DNA from: Syntrophobacterales bacterium | Lineage (GTDB): Bacteria; Desulfobacterota; Desulfobaccia; Desulfobaccales; 0-14-0-80-60-11 | Reading direction: 5' to 3' | Length of the DNA: 64,000 nt | Assembly (NCBI GenBank): GCA_023512475.1 | Contig: JAILZL010000014.1 | Span: 1 to 64,000 of the forward strand | Position numbers and translations under genes: made by a program | The notes under the pieces: generated by a model | What the model was told of the DNA's origin: nothing | The model's database searches: none | Seen by the model: only the letters and a program-made list of their open reading frames with translations | In this document: positions 43,515-50,651 of the stretch, in pieces | Numbering within the stretch: the first letter of the stretch is position 1 | How the letters are laid out: the number at the start of each line of letters is the position of its first letter

Positions 43515-43672
43515 GGGGCGTATCCTCGGTGAAAGATGGCAAGAGGGGCCAGGGGCCGGGGTTTCCGGCCCCCTCTCCCCAGCCCTCTCCGCCGATCCCA
43601 TAGAGGGCGAGGAGAAGAGCTTGAAGGAAGGGGCGGGAAATCCGGGGATTCCCCGGCCCTCTCTGCGACTGC

Positions 43673-44551
43673 TTACCCACGCCGCAGCCAATACATGGCG
43701 GCCAGGATCTTGTACACCAGACGGGCGGCGGTGAATTCGCTCACCCGCTGGCCGGGGAGGGGGGTGACCTCCACCAGGTCGGCGCCGATGAGGGGCCCCC
43801 GGGCTCCCAGGGTGCGGATGATCTCCAGCACCTGGCGGTAGCTCAGGCCCCCGGGCTCCGGCGTGCCCACCCCGGGCATCACCCCCGGATCCAGCACATC
43901 GGCGTCCAAGGTCAGGTACACCGGGCCGGAGAGCCCCTGAAGGTGCGCCAGGGCCGCCTGCCAGCCGTCGGACGTGGCCAGAGTCGCGGCCGGAAAGACC
44001 GTCATCCGGGGGGCCACCGCCATGAGCTGGTGTTCCTCCTGGGAATAGGCCCGCACCCCCACCAGGGTGAGGGGCCGCCCCAGCTCATAGACCCGGCGCA
44101 GGGCGCAGGCGTGGGAGAGCTTGCTGCCGTCATAGGTGTCCCGGAGGTCGGCGTGGGCGTCCAGGGCCACCACCGTGAGGTCCGGATACTTGGTCTGGGC
44201 CGCCTGCACCAGAGCCGGGGTGAGGGTATGTTCGCCCCCCAGGGCCACCACCGTCTTCCCCTGGGAGAACCAGGGCTGCGCCGTCTTGCGGATCTTGTCC
44301 AGCATGGCCTGGGGGCCGGCGGCCTCCGAGGTCAGGGGGGGTGCGGTGGCCAGGGCGATTTTGGCGCTGGGATCCCAGTTCCCCTCTTCGTCCCAGAGCT
44401 CCAGGTGGCGGGAGGCGGCCAGGATGGCCTCCGGGGCCTCCCGGGTGCCGGCGCCGTACGTGGTGGTGGCTTCATAGGGGATGGGGAGGATAACGGCTTC
44501 CGCCTCCTTCACCGGCAGATATCTGAGATCGAGAAACGTGAGATGGGCCAT
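43673..44551 (-). CDS. speB: Agmatinase (ureohydrolase)
   Basis: A 292-residue ureohydrolase with the binuclear manganese ligands GGEH (about 105-108), LDAHADLRD and LTLDADVLDPGVMPGVGTPEPGG. It converts agmatine to putrescine and urea. The ATG overlaps the stop of the NtrC-type regulator gene by one base (TGATG). Directly downstream is the deoxyhypusine-synthase-like gene, so putrescine may feed it. No arginine decarboxylase gene is seen here. Confidence 0.95.
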   Translation of the reverse strand: MAHLTFLDLRYLPVKEAEAVILPIPYEATTTYGAGTREAPEAILAASRHLELWDEEGNWDPSAKIALATAPPLTSEAAGPQAMLDKIRKTAQPWFSQGKTVVALGGEHTLTPALVQAAQTKYPDLTVVALDAHADLRDTYDGSKLSHACALRRVYELGRPLTLVGVRAYSQEEHQLMAVAPRMTVFPAATLATSDGWQAALAHLQGLSGPVYLTLDADVLDPGVMPGVGTPEPGGLSYRQVLEIIRTLGARGPLIGADLVEVTPLPGQRVSEFTAARLVYKILAAMYWLRRG

Positions 44552-45906
44552 CAGCTCTCCTCTTTGCTCTCCATTTCCTTGAGGCGGCGATACAGGGTGG
44601 CCAGACCGATGCCCAGGAGCCGGGCGGTGAGCTCCTTGTCGCCCCCGGTCTTTTTCAGGGTCTGGACAATGGCCAGGCGTTCGATCTCCTCCATGGAGGC
44701 GCCCACCGGCACGGTGATGACATCATCGGCGGGGGAGTGCTGCCGGATCTCATCGGGCAGGTCGGTGAGCTCCACCATGTTCCCCTGGCAGAGGGCCACG
44801 GCCCGCTCCACCACGTTCTGCAGCTCCCGGACGTTCCCCGGCCAGGAGTAGCGCTTCAGGGCCGCCATGGCCGCAGGGGAAAAGCCGTTTAAGGGGCGGT
44901 TGTTCTCCCGGCAGAACTTGTCCAGGAAGTGCAAGGCCAGCATGGGGATGTCCTCGGCCCGCTCCCTTAAGGCCGGGATGTGCAGGTGAATGACATTGAG
45001 GCGGTAGTACAGGTCCTTGCGGAACCGGCCCTGGGCCACCGCGGCTTCCAGGTCCACGTTGCTGGCGGCGATGACCCGCACGTCCACCTTGATGGTCTGG
45101 GTGCCCCCCACCCGCTCGAATTCGCCCTCCTGCAGGACCCGCAACAGCTTCACCTGGGTGGCCACCGGCATTTCGCTGATTTCATCCAGGAAGATGGTGC
45201 CGCCGTCCGCCAGTTCGAAGCGGCCTTTGCGCTGCTGGATGGCGCCGGTGAAGGCCCCCTTTTCGTGCCCGAAGAGCTCCGATTCGATGAGGCCTTCGGG
45301 CAGGGCGCCGCAGTTCACCTTGATCATGGGCTTGTCCTTGCGGGGACTCAAAAGATGGATGGCTTCGGCCACCAGCTCCTTGCCCACCCCGCTTTCGCCG
45401 GTGAGGAGCACGGTGCTTTTCAGGGGCGCCACCTGGTTGATCAGCTGCAGCACTTTGGCCAAAGCCGGGCTTTTGCCGATGAGGCGGCCGGTGGGGCCCC
45501 GTTCGGCCAGCTCCTGGCGCAGCTTGACGTTCTCCGCCAGGATCTGCTGGGTCTCCAGGGCCTTGCTCACCACCTTGCGCAGCTCATGCATGCGGAAGTC
45601 CTTGGTGATGAAGTCGTAAATGCCCCGCTTCAGGGCGGAGACCGCCTCCTCCACCGTGGCCAGCCCGGAGATCATGATGGCCATGGCCTGGGGCCGCAGC
45701 AGCCGGAGGATGGCAAAGAGCTCGGTGCCCTCCATGTCCGGCAGCTTGAGATCGATGATGGCCAGGTCCACCGGATGGCGGCGCACTTCCTCCAGGGCCT
45801 CGGAGCCCTTGCCCGCCATCAGGATTTCATGCCCCAGCTTCTTCAGCCCCGCGGCGATGGCCTCCCGGGTGGGGGCGTCGTCGTCCACGACCAGAATAAC
45901 GCTCAT
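44551..45906 (-). CDS. Sigma54-dependent response regulator, NtrC family (canonical)
   Basis: A 451-residue regulator with all motifs intact. The receiver has acidic pair VVDDD, phospho-accepting Asp in IIDLKLPDMEG and Lys in FITKDF. The AAA+ domain has Walker A GESGVGKE, the sigma54 loop GAFTGA, Walker B GGTIFLDEI and arginine fingers FRKDLYYRLN. The C-terminal helix-turn-helix reads TARLLGIGLATLYRRLKEM. It activates sigma54 promoters when phosphorylated. No kinase gene is adjacent. It contrasts with the degenerate homologue at 22932-24305. Confidence 0.97.
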   Translation of the reverse strand: MSVILVVDDDAPTREAIAAGLKKLGHEILMAGKGSEALEEVRRHPVDLAIIDLKLPDMEGTELFAILRLLRPQAMAIMISGLATVEEAVSALKRGIYDFITKDFRMHELRKVVSKALETQQILAENVKLRQELAERGPTGRLIGKSPALAKVLQLINQVAPLKSTVLLTGESGVGKELVAEAIHLLSPRKDKPMIKVNCGALPEGLIESELFGHEKGAFTGAIQQRKGRFELADGGTIFLDEISEMPVATQVKLLRVLQEGEFERVGGTQTIKVDVRVIAASNVDLEAAVAQGRFRKDLYYRLNVIHLHIPALRERAEDIPMLALHFLDKFCRENNRPLNGFSPAAMAALKRYSWPGNVRELQNVVERAVALCQGNMVELTDLPDEIRQHSPADDVITVPVGASMEEIERLAIVQTLKKTGGDKELTARLLGIGLATLYRRLKEMESKEES

Positions 45907-46034
45907 ACAATATTCTCGCAGGTCTGGGGGGATGACCGGTGGTCTTCCCCGGCCTCCTCACCCTCCTCTCCCTGAAGGATGGGGGGTGGGGCAGGGGTCA
46001 CGGCCCTCGGCCCGCCGCTCCTTGCCCCCTCCGC

Positions 46035-46700
46035 TCACAAACTGTCCAGCCAGCCCACGATGACCCGGCTCACTTCGTCCAGGGTGTCCTCGGCAATGGT
46101 CTGGCCGGACTCAAAGGAGTGCCCCAGCCCCGGCAGCACGTGCAGATCGGTGCGCACCGGGATTCTGGCCAGCACCGGCCCCAGACGGTCGAAGTGGCAG
46201 AAGGGGTCGCCGGAGCCCTGAATGAACAGCACCGGGCAGGGCAGGGCGTACAAGGGCCGGTCCCGGAGCTGCTCCGGCCGTCCCGGCGGGTGCAGGGGGT
46301 AGCCCAGAAACACCAGGCCGTTGACTCCCAGGCCCTGGGCGGCCAGTTGCGCGGCGATGCGGCCCCCCATGGATTTCCCCCCGAGGAACAGCCCCAGGCC
46401 CTTGAACTCCTCCAGCTCGCTCAGGTATTCGGCCACCAGGCGGAAGGCCCCCTCCAGCACCGGGTCCGGATCCGGGTGCGGCCGGCCGGCTTCGCTGTAG
46501 GGGAAATTGAAGCGGGCGGTGACCACCCCCTCCCGGGCCAGCCGCTCCGCCACCCCCCGGATGACGGGGTGGTCCATGGTGTTGTTGGCGCCGTGGGCCA
46601 GCACCAGTAAGGCCTCCATGGACGCCGTCCGGGGGAGGGCCAGCTCCAGGCTGAGGCGCCGGTCCGGGCCCACGGGCAGGGTGAGGCGGCGTTTCTCCAT
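46035..46700 (-). CDS. Alpha/beta hydrolase, TEX30/KANL3-like
   Basis: A 221-residue hydrolase. It opens with LLVLAHGANNTMDHP, has the nucleophile elbow LFLGGKSMGGRIAAQLA (Ser about 110), acid FIQGSGDPFC and base LPGLGHSF. This GGKSMGGR form defines the TEX30/dienelactone-hydrolase-like group, whose substrates are unknown. A strong AAGGAGG precedes the ATG. It is the last gene of the co-directional set that begins with the thymidylate-synthase-like fusion. Confidence 0.9.
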   Translation of the reverse strand: MEKRRLTLPVGPDRRLSLELALPRTASMEALLVLAHGANNTMDHPVIRGVAERLAREGVVTARFNFPYSEAGRPHPDPDPVLEGAFRLVAEYLSELEEFKGLGLFLGGKSMGGRIAAQLAAQGLGVNGLVFLGYPLHPPGRPEQLRDRPLYALPCPVLFIQGSGDPFCHFDRLGPVLARIPVRTDLHVLPGLGHSFESGQTIAEDTLDEVSRVIVGWLDSL

Positions 46701-46715
46701 GCCAGATTCCTCCTT

Positions 46716-47423
46716 TCACGGGCCGGGCCGGGCCGCGGCCGGGCCGACGTCCTCCAGGAGCCAGCGCCGGGGGGAGAGGTCCGCCAGCCGGTCAAAGAGG
46801 TTGCCCTCCGGCCGGCGGGGGGCCAGGTGTTCCCAGCCTCCCAGATGTACAAGGCGCGGATGCTGCCGGAACAGCTCCCGGAGGCGCCGGGCCATGCCCG
46901 CTTCCCGGCATCGGAGCTCCGCCAGGGTGTCTCCCGGGGGCCACAGCAGGGGCCGCTGGGCGCTGAGGCGAGCCCGGCGGTATTCCCCCGCCGCCCAGGC
47001 CGTCAGGGGGCCGTCCGGCAGCGCGGCCAGGGAGCGCAGATTCTCCGGGGTGAGCAGCTCCCGGGCGTAAGCCGGCAGGTGCCGCCGGGCCGGGGCGCTG
47101 AGATCCACAGGGAAAACCGGCACCTGGCGGTCGCGGCCGAAATCCGCCGCCGCCTGCCATTCAAAGGGCAGGGCCACTGTGGCGGCCAGGCGGCGCACGG
47201 CCAGATGTCCCCTCACCTCGGGAGGCAGGCCCGCCAGCGCCTCTTCCAGCAGCCGCCGCCAGCGGGGTCCGTGCCGCTCCCGGTAACGCACGGAAAAGGG
47301 GCTGATCTCCACTGTCACCGCCAGGGGCCGGACCCTCTCCAGCAGGCGCCGGACCCGGGCGTAGCCTGAGGGGTCGCCATGCACCGTGCCCACCAGAAAG
47401 AGGCCACCGGCCTCCAAGGGCAT
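46716..47423 (-). CDS. TraB/PrgY-like protein
   Basis: A 235-residue protein. The start GGLFLVGTVHGDPSGYARVRR and then PLAVTVEISPF match the opening strands of the TraB/PrgY/GumN group (GT-x-H and a Glu). The C-terminal part LRCREAGMARRLRELF and LVHLGGWEHL resembles their second conserved block (R-x2-x-M-A and G-x-x-H). The family is suspected to be a metalloprotease or pheromone-shutdown factor. The GGAGGTGATG around the start fits a strong initiation site. The overall match is partial, so the family call is moderate. Confidence 0.65.
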   Translation of the reverse strand: MPLEAGGLFLVGTVHGDPSGYARVRRLLERVRPLAVTVEISPFSVRYRERHGPRWRRLLEEALAGLPPEVRGHLAVRRLAATVALPFEWQAAADFGRDRQVPVFPVDLSAPARRHLPAYARELLTPENLRSLAALPDGPLTAWAAGEYRRARLSAQRPLLWPPGDTLAELRCREAGMARRLRELFRQHPRLVHLGGWEHLAPRRPEGNLFDRLADLSPRRWLLEDVGPAAARPGP

Positions 47424-47505
47424 CACCTCCCGGGGGTCCTGCCACACCGGAGGCGTCAGGTACGGGCTTCCGCCCGCCGGGGGCGCGGCCGGGCCTCTGG
47501 GGGCC

Positions 47506-48018
47506 TCAATGGGACTCGCCGTGCCGGCCATAGATGTTATAGCTGGGCAGGTCCTCGAATTTGTAGAGCCAGCGGGCGCCGGAAACCTCCGGCGCCAGAT
47601 CCCGGTAGTTGCCCCAATTGATGATGTGCAGGTCCGCCAGGTCGGCATCGGGGTTGGCCCCCACCTCCCGGCCGTTGAAGGCCGGGGCATGGGCGTAAAC
47701 GAGCAGCCGGGCCGCCAGATCGATCTCCTGGGCCCAGACCTCGCCGCTGGGGGTGGACAGACCCGCCAGCCGCCCCACATACAGGCTCAAGGGGTGGAAT
47801 TCGGGCTCCGCCTCCCAATACTCCCGTTCGCTCCTCAGCTTATGGGCGAAGGTGCCCTCATCGGTGGTGCCCAGATACAGGAGCACCTCCTCCCCATACA
47901 GGGGATGGTTGCCGTACACCTGATAGATGCCGTAATCCGAGCTGCGGTCGTCCAGTTCGTCCAGCTCCTCAAAGGAATACGGCCCGTCCCAGTCGATGTA
48001 GATAAAACGCAGCGTCAT
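47506..48018 (-). CDS. GIY-YIG-domain protein
   Basis: A 170-residue protein. Gly30-Ile31-Tyr32 and Tyr48-Leu49-Gly50 form the GIY...YIG strands (YGIYQVYGN, LLYLGTTDEGTF), with the catalytic-type arginines at 62 and 65 (LRSEREYW). The later helix QEIDLAARLLVYAHAPAFN gives Glu98 and Asn115 at the positions of the metal-binding glutamate and conserved asparagine. GIY-YIG proteins are nucleases in repair, restriction and homing. No DNA-binding extension is obvious. It lies 23 bases after the thymidylate-synthase-like gene. Confidence 0.78.
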   Translation of the reverse strand: MTLRFIYIDWDGPYSFEELDELDDRSSDYGIYQVYGNHPLYGEEVLLYLGTTDEGTFAHKLRSEREYWEAEPEFHPLSLYVGRLAGLSTPSGEVWAQEIDLAARLLVYAHAPAFNGREVGANPDADLADLHIINWGNYRDLAPEVSGARWLYKFEDLPSYNIYGRHGESH

Positions 48019-48041
48019 GAGCGGATCCTGTGAATCGAGGG

Positions 48042-49526
48042 TCAGTCCTGCACGAAGTCCCGGCCTTCCTTCAGGGCCAGCTCCGCCCGGGCGAGCTGGC
48101 GGCCCAGGTACATGGCATGATTGAGGTCCGAGAGGGCCAGGTCCCGGGCGATCTGATGCTGCAGGCCCACGGCGCTGGTGCCCCGGTATTCCGTGAGGGT
48201 GGCGTCGCCGAAACGGTGCTCCACCAGGATTTCCCCCCCGTCCAGGGTCACCCGGAAATAGCCCATGGGGTCGAGGCGCAGGCGCCAGCGGCGTTTCCCG
48301 GCCAGATGCAGGGCCCGGTCCAGCTCCCGGGGGTCCAGGGTAAGGGAGTGGCTGAACACGGTGATGGCCCCGGGAGGGAGGCCCGCCCGCTCCGCCACCT
48401 CCCACTGCAGGCGCAGCAGGCCGTAAAAATTCAGCAGCCAGGCGTCCAGGCCGTTGTGGGTCCGGAAGGTGGCGGTGAGGGTGAGGCGGCCCTCAAAGGT
48501 GCGCACATACACCGACACCAGGCAGGGACGGCTCTCCTGGCCGCCCAGGTCCCGGCGGTTGTCCCACAGGGTGAAGTAGGCCTTGCGGTCCTCCGGGTCG
48601 GCCGCCAGCCGGGCCGCCAGGACTGCGGGCGCATCCACCCCGAAGTAGGTGCGCAGGCGATGGCCGTAGGTGTAGCTGGCATCCGGCGGAAGCTCCCCAA
48701 TGAGGAAGTCCCGATAATAACTCTCCACCCGCTCCGGGTCCAGGTTGAGCTCCCGGAGCTGCTCCGGCTCGGCTTTCCGGGGTTGCTCCACCACCACCCG
48801 GACGTTTTGCAGCTCCAGGCGCTCCCCTTTGGCCAGGGTGACCCGGCGGCCGAAACGCTTGAGGAGATAGACCAGCTCCAGCCAGGCCTCCAGGGGGGTG
48901 TCCTGCACCACCTGGTGGGCCCGGGGATTGCTGGGGAAGTGGTCCACGTGCACCCGGGGCAAGGGCGGCACCGCAGCCGGGCGGCGGACATCCTCCCTCG
49001 GTGCCGGCCGGAAGGCGGCAAAGGCGGCCCGGAGGCGCGCCAAAGCCCCCTCCCCCTCGGGAGGCCCCACATCCACCAGCCGGGGGTGGCGAGAGAAATG
49101 TTCCGGGGTCACCAGGCCGTCGATGAGGCGGTGGGTGCCGACAATGCGCCAGGGATGCCGGTGCTGGCCGTCCTCGCTGAGATAGCGGATGGCGGCTTCG
49201 GCCACCGGCTCCAGGCCGTAGCGGAAAAAGTTGAGCAGCTCCGTCCGGGAGCCGGAGAGGTCCCGGCCGCACAGCCACAGCTCCTGAATCTGCGGATTCC
49301 ACAGGAGATTCCGCAGCATCTCCCTAAGGCCGTTGCCATACAGGGTGCCGAACACCGCCACGGGGCTGGTGGCAGGGTTCAGATCCACCCCCGCCGCCTG
49401 GAAGCGGTCCCGGACATACTCCGGCCGGGACCAGAGGGTCACCACCCCGATGACTCCGGCGGGATTGATGACCAGGAGCTTGTCGCCGAAGTAAAGGGGG
49501 TCAAAGCGAAGCGGCGCCGACGGCAT
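48042..49526 (-). CDS. Thymidylate-synthase-like protein with MtrA/DUF4346-like N-terminus
   Basis: A 494-residue two-part protein. Residues 15-140 resemble DUF4346 and the corrinoid/pterin methyltransferase subunit MtrA: VAVFGTLYGNGLREML and IQELWLCGRDLSGSR. Residues 260-450 are a ThyA/dCMP-hydroxymethylase-like domain: YTYGHRLRTYFG (YG-x-x-R), catalytic Cys335 in ESRPCLVSVYVR, and FRTHNGLDAWLLNFYGLLRLQ in place of R-S-x-D...PFN. Archaeal thymidylate synthases of methanogens look similar. It may methylate dUMP or modify a pyrimidine with a tetrahydropterin. First gene of the minus-strand set. Confidence 0.78.
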   Translation of the reverse strand: MPSAPLRFDPLYFGDKLLVINPAGVIGVVTLWSRPEYVRDRFQAAGVDLNPATSPVAVFGTLYGNGLREMLRNLLWNPQIQELWLCGRDLSGSRTELLNFFRYGLEPVAEAAIRYLSEDGQHRHPWRIVGTHRLIDGLVTPEHFSRHPRLVDVGPPEGEGALARLRAAFAAFRPAPREDVRRPAAVPPLPRVHVDHFPSNPRAHQVVQDTPLEAWLELVYLLKRFGRRVTLAKGERLELQNVRVVVEQPRKAEPEQLRELNLDPERVESYYRDFLIGELPPDASYTYGHRLRTYFGVDAPAVLAARLAADPEDRKAYFTLWDNRRDLGGQESRPCLVSVYVRTFEGRLTLTATFRTHNGLDAWLLNFYGLLRLQWEVAERAGLPPGAITVFSHSLTLDPRELDRALHLAGKRRWRLRLDPMGYFRVTLDGGEILVEHRFGDATLTEYRGTSAVGLQHQIARDLALSDLNHAMYLGRQLARAELALKEGRDFVQD

Positions 49527-49565
49527 GGGTTACCCGGGTGGGATGCGAGTTCTTGCCTGTGGTTA

Positions 49566-49594
49566 TGGATATCATACCTCCGACTTTTTGTCAA
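49566..49594 (-). promoter_or_regulatory. Promoter of the thymidylate-synthase-like/GIY-YIG set
   Basis: Minus strand: perfect TTGACA (49589-49594), 17-base spacer, TATCCA (49566-49571). Directly upstream lies an AT-rich tract (about 49594-49625) that could be an UP element. The start codon is 40 bases downstream. Confidence 0.6.
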
Positions 49595-49829
49595 AATGAT
49601 AAGACGTTTTTATTTTGAGAAAGCCAGGGCGGGCAGGGCGCAACGACAGAAAACCGCCGGCCCTGTTCTCCTTCCGGGCCGAATTGTGCTACCCTGGGGG
49701 TACGGTGGCGGCGTTGGCGGGGTGAGGAGGGGGGATAAGGTTCAGGGGCGGCGCTCCCGCGCCCCATCTCCCGGCGGCCGCGGCGGGCAGGAAAAACCGG
49801 GGCAGGTCCCCGAGGAAGGGAGGTAGGCC

Positions 49830-50591
49830 ATGAGAGCCGTGGTGATGCGGATGTGGCTGGCAAGCCTGCTGGTGGCGGCGGCGTGGACCGGAGAGGTCCG
49901 GGCCTGGGGGGATGCGCCCACGCATTTCAGCCTCTGCGGGGAGCCGGCGGTGCAGGAAAAATTTGTCCTCCGGTTCGATCCCGGCCTCTTTCCCTTGTTC
50001 GTGGAGGCGGCGGCGGGGCCGGATCTGGCCAACACCTTGCTGTTCCAGGCCAGCGGCCGGGATTACATCCACGGGGCGGCCTTCCTGGCAGCCTTGGACT
50101 ATGTGGCGTCCCGCCCCAAAGACCGGCGCTGGCGGTCCGCCTGGCGGCCCACCTGGCCGGTGATCGCCGCAGCCTGGCGGGCTCACCTGGCTGCGGATGA
50201 GGTGGCCCACAGCCAATATGTCCCCCCCGACTCCCCGCGCCACGAACTGGTGGAGTTGGCGGTGGACACCTGCGTCTATTACCTAAAGCCGGTGCCCGAG
50301 GCCCTGGGGGACTCCTGGCGGGAGGTCAACATCAGCGAGGCCGCCTGCGATCCGGCTCTCCTGTACTGGGCCTCCTATCTTTATACCGGCGGGCGGCTCC
50401 CGGTTTATCCCTGGATGACCCGGGAGGCCTTGGGAAGCCTGAGGCGGAGCATCGAGGCGGCCTATGAGCTCCATGAGGCCCGGGGAGGCCCGGAGGGCTC
50501 CGAGGCGCTTCTGAAATTCCTGGTCCCCGGGAAGGACTGGAAGACCTTTTACGGGGCCTCGGTGACCGCAGTGGTGAATTCCTTGCCCTAA
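49830..50591 (+). CDS. Exported zinc-dependent phospholipase C-like protein
   Basis: A 253-residue protein with a signal peptide (LASLLVAAAWTGEVRA) followed at once by WGDAPTHFSL, the N-terminal Trp-His zinc-binding start of the zinc-dependent phospholipase C fold. The core motif AWRAHLAADEVAHSQYV (about 112-128) gives the H-x4-D-x2-AH ligands. It should hydrolyse phospholipids or phosphodiesters outside the cytoplasm. GGGAGGT precedes the ATG. Confidence 0.85.
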   Translation: MRAVVMRMWLASLLVAAAWTGEVRAWGDAPTHFSLCGEPAVQEKFVLRFDPGLFPLFVEAAAGPDLANTLLFQASGRDYIHGAAFLAALDYVASRPKDRRWRSAWRPTWPVIAAAWRAHLAADEVAHSQYVPPDSPRHELVELAVDTCVYYLKPVPEALGDSWREVNISEAACDPALLYWASYLYTGGRLPVYPWMTREALGSLRRSIEAAYELHEARGGPEGSEALLKFLVPGKDWKTFYGASVTAVVNSLP

Positions 50592-50651
50592 GGGAAGAAA
50601 ACCACGCCGGGCAACGGGGGTGCCGGCGGGAGGCCGGACGCGGCCGGAGGT

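Noticed and set aside
43541-43660. A third copy of the 20261/25411 intergenic repeat
   Set aside because: It shows a similar purine-rich run and hairpin, but I could not align the shared blocks (TTCGGGGGAGGG, CCTTTTTCCACCACC), so likeness is only in base composition.
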